Positions 31,520 through 35,909 of a DNA stretch of 35,909 nt are shown here, in pieces. The stretch comes from Candidatus Bathyarchaeota archaeon (GTDB lineage: Archaea; Thermoproteota; Bathyarchaeia; JAPDIZ01). The first letter of the stretch is position 1, and each line of letters starts with the position of its first letter. Below the pieces are notes generated by a model, which was not told the DNA's origin, did not search any database, and saw only the letters and a list, made by a program, of their open reading frames with translations. Made by a program: the position numbers and the translations under genes. Where the stretch lies: positions 33,272-69,180 of the forward strand of contig JAPDIZ010000003.1 in assembly GCA_029259355.1 (NCBI GenBank), read 5' to 3'.

Positions 31520-32713
31520 GTGCTTGAGCTGAAGAAGGTCGTCGTCTGCGGAGCTCCTGGAAAAGATGTCCAGATAAAGATCGACGACGTGAAAAAGCTC
31601 CCACCGCCTTTCCAAAAACACCTCAAAAGGACGGTTGGCTACTCCAAAATACCTGAAGCGTATGGGCCCGAGTGGAGCATAGAAAGAGCTTTAGAGGAGC
31701 TCAACAAGAGGCTTGTCCAACCCATTTACTACAGCTACGGTGGAAGAGCACCCCACGTAGCGTACGGCATAGCTAAGCTGGGTGGAAAAGCGGTTTTGGT
31801 GACAGTCTTCGGCGAAGACTATGACAAGGAGTATGATGGATTCTTTGGCGGAGGGTATTGGTCTCACCTCAAGAAGAGTGGCGTAGAGATGAGCTTGCTG
31901 GAGGTAGAGGTTCCTGAAGAGCTCTTTAAAGAACCAGCAAAGCTCAGAGAGTACTTACTGAGCAAGTATGGGGACGAGATACACAGAGCCTCTGTGCTGA
32001 AGGTTGTTGGCAGAGAAACCTCCACCATAGTGTGCGTAAAGGATCGAGAGGGGATGGACTTCTACTACATAGACGACGTAAGAGGTGCGAGCGCGATCGA
32101 GCTGGGAAGACCTGCTCCACGCGAAGTACTCGGCGCAGGAGACATAGTCTTCGTAACCACGTCAGAGGCTTCGTTTATGGAGGACGCGGTCAACGTCGCA
32201 AGCCAATTGGGGAAGGAGGTGATGATGGACATAGCCGTGTACACGCTTACCCACGACATCGTCCGAAGGATTTTGCCAAAAGTTCACATAGTCTTTGGGA
32301 ACCCATTGGAGCTTAAGTTCGTCACCGACGCCTTCGGCATCAAACGCGTAGATGAGATATTCGACGTAACAGACACTGGTCTCCCTAAGCTCGTAATTCA
32401 GGAAGACAAGTTCGAGGGGTTCATCGTTGCGCTAAGCAGAGAAGGAGAAGCAGCTAAAGCGGGTCCGATACCACTTGACAAGACGGGAAACAGTGTGGGT
32501 TGCTGCGATGGGATGGCAGCTGGGTTCTTAGCGCTATACCAGAGAGGCGCAGATATCGAGGTCTGTTTGAAGGCTGGTTTGGTTGAGGCCGCCTCCATCT
32601 GGGAGGTTGAGGGAGTACAAGAGGGGATGCTGAGCAAAGAGGAGCTAGTCGCTCGATACCGCAAGCTTTTTGGAGAAGAAGCTGAGGAGGTCGCTAAGAT
32701 ACTAGCCGACTAA
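31520..32713 (+). CDS. Divergent PfkB-family carbohydrate or nucleoside kinase
   Basis: A 397-residue ribokinase-like kinase, about 90 longer than usual. The substrate region [20 protein letters not shown] (71-89) and VTVFGEDYD match the family N-terminal motif. The catalytic motif near the C-terminus is [15 protein letters not shown] with Asp330, where most members have DTTGAGDAF. It lies between MTA phosphorylase and adenosylhomocysteinase. Adenosine kinase is the natural guess, because it would remove adenosine and pull the SAH reaction forward. A ribose-1-phosphate or methylthioribose kinase is also possible. The GTG start overlaps the ribosome site GGGAGG, and no other in-frame start is near. 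Confidence 0.8.
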   Translation: MLELKKVVVCGAPGKDVQIKIDDVKKLPPPFQKHLKRTVGYSKIPEAYGPEWSIERALEELNKRLVQPIYYSYGGRAPHVAYGIAKLGGKAVLVTVFGEDYDKEYDGFFGGGYWSHLKKSGVEMSLLEVEVPEELFKEPAKLREYLLSKYGDEIHRASVLKVVGRETSTIVCVKDREGMDFYYIDDVRGASAIELGRPAPREVLGAGDIVFVTTSEASFMEDAVNVASQLGKEVMMDIAVYTLTHDIVRRILPKVHIVFGNPLELKFVTDAFGIKRVDEIFDVTDTGLPKLVIQEDKFEGFIVALSREGEAAKAGPIPLDKTGNSVGCCDGMAAGFLALYQRGADIEVCLKAGLVEAASIWEVEGVQEGMLSKEELVARYRKLFGEEAEEVAKILAD

Positions 32714-32733
32714 GGGTTTCTTGGAGGAATAGC

Positions 32734-33996
32734 TTGGGTTTGGGCTACGAGGTAAGAGACATCAAGCTAGCGCCACAGGGTCGCTTGCTCATCGACTGGG
32801 CAGAAAGCCACATGCCTGTACTGATGAAAATCCGTGAACGCTTTAGCCGAGAAAAACCTCTCGAAGGCATTCAGATAGGTGCTTGCCTACACGTAACAAA
32901 AGAGACAGCAGTCCTCGTTAAGACGCTGGTGGCTGGTGGTGCTGAGGTAGCTCTATGCGCATCGAACCCCCTATCCACTCAAGACGAGGTAGCTGCTGCA
33001 CTAGCTGAGGAAGGCATAAGCGTCTATGCTTGGAAGGGGGAAACCGCTGAGGAATATTATGGTGCGATCTCGAAGGTTTTGAGCCACCAACCCCAGATAA
33101 CCATGGACGATGGGGCGGATCTAGTCACCACGCTACATACCAAGAGACAGGAGCTTCTCCCAAAGGTTTGGGGAGGAACAGAAGAGACTACTACGGGAGT
33201 GATTAGGCTTAGGTCGATGGAGAGGGAGGGCACACTCAAGTACCCAATAATAGCGGTGAACGACGCCTACACTAAGTACCTATTCGACAACAGGCATGGG
33301 ACTGGTCAGAGCACTCTCGACGGGATAATGCGAGCAACCAGCTTGCTCCTAGCCGGAAAAGCGGTGGTCGTAGCTGGCTATGGGTGGTGTGGAAAGGGCA
33401 TAGCTTTGAGAGCTCGCGGATTGGGAGCTCGCGTCATAGTGGTTGAGGTAGACCCCGTGAAGGCTCTGGAGGCGGTTATGGATGGCTACGAAGTAATGCC
33501 TATGTCCAAAGCAGCTGAAGTTGGCGACTTCTTCATCACCGCAACTGGAAACATCAACGTCATCAGGCGAGAGCACATGGAGAAGATGAAGGATGGCGCG
33601 ATACTCGCTAACAGCGGGCACTTTAACGTAGAGATATCGATACCTGACTTGGAATCGCTGTCCGTGAGCAAGCGAAGGATAAGGCCTTATGTTGACGAGT
33701 ACACTCTTCGCGATGGGAGGAAGCTCTACCTCCTAGGCGAGGGAAGGCTAATCAATCTAGTGGCTGCCGAGGGGCATCCACCAGAGGTCATGATGATGTC
33801 TTTTGCAAATCAAGCACTATCAGTAGAGTACATAGCCAAAAACGCTGAGATACTTGAGCCAAAGGTCTATCGAGTGCCAGAGGAGATAGACCGAGAAGTA
33901 GCTATGCTCGCGCTGGAGTCTATGGGCATTGAAATTGAGAAGCTGACAGAGGAGCAAAAGAAGTATTTGAAGAGCTGGGAGCTGGGAACGACTTAG
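32734..33996 (+). CDS. ahcY: S-adenosylhomocysteinase
   Basis: A 420-residue NAD-dependent enzyme that splits S-adenosylhomocysteine to adenosine and homocysteine, relieving product inhibition of methyltransferases. Family motifs are [49 protein letters not shown], and the NAD loop [10 protein letters not shown]; the C-terminal NGH-type SGHFNVEI follows. The TTG start has GGAGG six bases upstream. It lies 20 bases after the PfkB gene, in one operon with it and mtnP. Confidence 0.97.
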   Translation: MGLGYEVRDIKLAPQGRLLIDWAESHMPVLMKIRERFSREKPLEGIQIGACLHVTKETAVLVKTLVAGGAEVALCASNPLSTQDEVAAALAEEGISVYAWKGETAEEYYGAISKVLSHQPQITMDDGADLVTTLHTKRQELLPKVWGGTEETTTGVIRLRSMEREGTLKYPIIAVNDAYTKYLFDNRHGTGQSTLDGIMRATSLLLAGKAVVVAGYGWCGKGIALRARGLGARVIVVEVDPVKALEAVMDGYEVMPMSKAAEVGDFFITATGNINVIRREHMEKMKDGAILANSGHFNVEISIPDLESLSVSKRRIRPYVDEYTLRDGRKLYLLGEGRLINLVAAEGHPPEVMMMSFANQALSVEYIAKNAEILEPKVYRVPEEIDREVAMLALESMGIEIEKLTEEQKKYLKSWELGTT

Positions 33997-34006
33997 CTGG
34001 AAAGAA

Positions 34007-34014
34007 GATATAAG
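34007..34014 (+). promoter_or_regulatory. TATA box of metG
   Basis: GATATAAG lies just after the ahcY stop and about 45 bp before the metG GTG. It predicts a leader of about 20 bases, so metG is probably a separate transcript. Confidence 0.42.
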
Positions 34015-34053
34015 CTACTGAGCGGAAATAGCGTTATCGACAGCTACTTGGGG

Positions 34054-35909
34054 GTGTCTGCCTTATCCAAGAAGGTTATTGTCACTGCAGCGCTTCCCTA
34101 CGCCAATGCTAGGCTACACCTCGGCCACCTCAGATCCACCTACATTCCCGCAGACATCTACGTGCGATACCTTAGGGCAAAAGGCGTAGACGCTATCTAT
34201 GTCTGCGCAACGGATGAGCACGGAACCCCTATCGCAGTCATGGCTGAGCAATCTGGTAAGTCTTGTAAGGATTATGTGGACTACTATCACAAGCTTATCC
34301 TTGAAGACTTACTGGCTGTGGGATGCTCCTTCGACATATTTGCTCGAACCACAAACCCCGAGCACTACGAACTCACCCAAGAGTTCTTCAAGAGGCTTTT
34401 GGAGAAGGGCTACATATACGAGGAAGAGTATGAGCAGCTCTACTGCCCAAAGTGCAAGAGGTTTTTGCCAGATAGATATGTCGAGGGCGTATGCCCCTAC
34501 TGCGGAAGCCCAGGGGCTAGGGGAGATGCTTGCGACGCTTGTGGGAGGTACTTAAAGCCTTCTGAGCTCAAGGAGCCATACTGCATCATCTGCAAGAGCA
34601 CGCCTGAGCTGAGGACTACGCGACACTGGTTCTTCAAGCTAAGCGCCTTCCAAGAATTCTTGGAGAAGTGGATCAAGGAGAACGAGAGGCTCCCGGACAA
34701 CGTCAAGAACTTCGCGCTCCAGTGGATAAAGGAGGGGCTGATGGACTGGTGCATTACCCGAGACCTCGACTGGGGAGTCCCCGTCCCCGTTGAGGGAGCA
34801 GAGGGCAAGGTGATATACGTCTGGTTCGACGCGCCAATAGGCTACATATCCTCCACCATTAGGTACGCGGAGGAACGAGGTAAGCCCGAGGTCTGGAAGG
34901 ATTATTGGCAAAACCCCGATGCTGAAATAGTTCACTTTATAGGCAAAGACATCATCTACCACCACGCCATCTTCTGGCCAGCTATGCTCCGCGCTCACGG
35001 CGACTTCAACCTACCCACCATCATAGTAGCTGGAGAATTCCTCACGCTCGAAGGAAAGAAGATGTCGAAGAGCAGGGGATGGGTAGTCGAGATAAAGGAC
35101 TACGTAGCAAAGTTCGACCCAGACTCACTGAGATACTACCTAGCTGTCTCCTCCCCGCTGACTAAGGACGCAGACTTCTCCTGGGACGAGTTTCTCAGGA
35201 GACACAATAATGAGCTGGCTGACGTGCTGGGCAACTTCGTCCACAGAGCGCTGACCTTCGCTTACAGAAACTTTGGCGAGAAGATACCATCGGCAAAGGA
35301 GCTAGATGACTACGACAAGCAAGCAATAGCCGAAATCGAGAAAGCCCATAGCGAAGCGAGCAAGTACCTCGACCAATTCGACTTCCACTCAGCCATACGC
35401 CGAATAATCGACCTAGCCTCCTTTGGAAACAAGTACTTCAACGACAAAGAGCCTTGGAATACCATAAAGACAGACCCCGACAAAGCGGCCACAACTATAC
35501 ACGTATCGTGCAGGATCGCAAAAGCCCTAGCCATCATGCTCGCACCGTTCATACCCAACGCAGCTGAGAGGATGTGGTCTATGTTAAACCTACCGGGAAG
35601 CGTCCACGAGCAGCCATGGGACGAAGCGCTAAAAGACCTCCCACCAGACCACCTGATACCAGCGCCAAAACCGCTGTTCACCAAGATAGAGCCTAAGGTC
35701 ATCAGGGAGCAGAAAGAGATTCTTAGGAGAAGTCTAGCTGAGCGAACAGGTGAGGCGGAGGCGCCAAAGGTCTCGATAGACGAGTTCAAGAAAATGGATC
35801 TAAGAGTCGGAACAGTAATCGAGGTGGAGCGAGTACCAGGCTCTAAAAACCTCTATAAGCTTAAGATAGACTTAGGAGAGCTTGGGATAAGACAAAGCGT
35901 AGCTGGAAT
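34054..35909 (+). CDS. metG: Methionyl-tRNA synthetase (3' end outside the window)
   Basis: The first 618 residues are visible. This class I synthetase charges both initiator and elongator tRNA-Met. HIGH is HLGH (22-25) in PYANARLHLGH. The zinc region has Cys pairs from residue 131 (CPKC, CPYC, CDAC, CIIC), consistent with two knuckles. KMSKS is at 336-340. A helical anticodon-binding domain follows. From about residue 573 an EMAPII/Trbp111-type tRNA-binding OB domain begins (FKKMDLRVGTV). In many archaea this domain is a separate protein; here it is fused. The GTG start follows a GGGG stretch. Confidence 0.96.
   Translation, partial: MSALSKKVIVTAALPYANARLHLGHLRSTYIPADIYVRYLRAKGVDAIYVCATDEHGTPIAVMAEQSGKSCKDYVDYYHKLILEDLLAVGCSFDIFARTTNPEHYELTQEFFKRLLEKGYIYEEEYEQLYCPKCKRFLPDRYVEGVCPYCGSPGARGDACDACGRYLKPSELKEPYCIICKSTPELRTTRHWFFKLSAFQEFLEKWIKENERLPDNVKNFALQWIKEGLMDWCITRDLDWGVPVPVEGAEGKVIYVWFDAPIGYISSTIRYAEERGKPEVWKDYWQNPDAEIVHFIGKDIIYHHAIFWPAMLRAHGDFNLPTIIVAGEFLTLEGKKMSKSRGWVVEIKDYVAKFDPDSLRYYLAVSSPLTKDADFSWDEFLRRHNNELADVLGNFVHRALTFAYRNFGEKIPSAKELDDYDKQAIAEIEKAHSEASKYLDQFDFHSAIRRIIDLASFGNKYFNDKEPWNTIKTDPDKAATTIHVSCRIAKALAIMLAPFIPNAAERMWSMLNLPGSVHEQPWDEALKDLPPDHLIPAPKPLFTKIEPKVIREQKEILRRSLAERTGEAEAPKVSIDEFKKMDLRVGTVIEVERVPGSKNLYKLKIDLGELGIRQSVAG

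Overview
This window looks like the chromosome of a hyperthermophilic archaeon of the TACK group, close to the Thermoproteota (crenarchaeal) type. The evidence is an archaeal translation set (aIF1A, aIF2-beta, RIO1 kinase, KH protein Dim2/PNO1), both topoisomerase VI subunits, archaeal LeuRS, AlaRS and MetRS, a tungsten-type aldehyde oxidoreductase, TATA boxes about 26 bp before many starts, more TTG than ATG start codons, and heavy AGA/AGG arginine use. Four of the eight tRNA genes carry introns, and three of those introns sit at non-canonical positions, as in Thermoproteales-like genomes. I cannot fix the genus from sequence alone. LAYOUT. 1-6190: a candidate pilus or DNA-transport locus. 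A TadA/GspE-like ATPase, a two-gene TadC-like membrane platform, a 64-residue pilin-like peptide and a membrane-anchored HerA/VirB4-like ATPase lie in one tight plus-strand operon, with a second pilin-like gene divergently upstream. 6154-10124: a minus-strand run in which proteins and tRNAs alternate (DUF434 protein, tRNA-Arg, thiL, tRNA-Thr, HAD phosphatase, tRNA-Leu, AK6/Fap7-type adenylate kinase), plus a zinc ribbon and a small nuclease-like protein. 10133-16123: leuS and alaS in tandem, with tRNA-Glu(CTC) and tRNA-Leu(TAG) diverging from alaS. 16102-19562: SCP2 domain protein, iron alcohol dehydrogenase and AOR-family oxidoreductase in tandem on the minus strand. 19696-23866: an mtnA-family isomerase, a THUMP-type RNA methyltransferase and a secreted beta-helix surface protein. 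23973-25125: tRNA-Glu(TTC), tRNA-Met and tRNA-Asn, all with unusual introns, around a HAD phosphatase. 25155-30579: the minus-strand block aIF2-beta, DUF424, aIF1A, RIO1, KH, top6B, top6A, small membrane protein. 30679-33996: MTA phosphorylase, a divergent PfkB kinase and S-adenosylhomocysteinase. 34054-end: metG, cut by the window edge. HOW THE GENES WORK TOGETHER. MTA phosphorylase, the mtnA-family isomerase, adenosylhomocysteinase and probably the PfkB kinase form a recycling set for the two by-products of S-adenosylmethionine use. Three aminoacyl-tRNA synthetases, eight tRNAs, a tRNA methyltransferase candidate, initiation factors and ribosome-biogenesis factors (RIO1, KH, AK6) make most of the window a translation region. 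The most original parts are the hybrid Tad/HerA operon and the tRNA introns. Genes are packed tightly: no gene-free stretch exceeds about 100 bp, and several convergent genes overlap at their ends.
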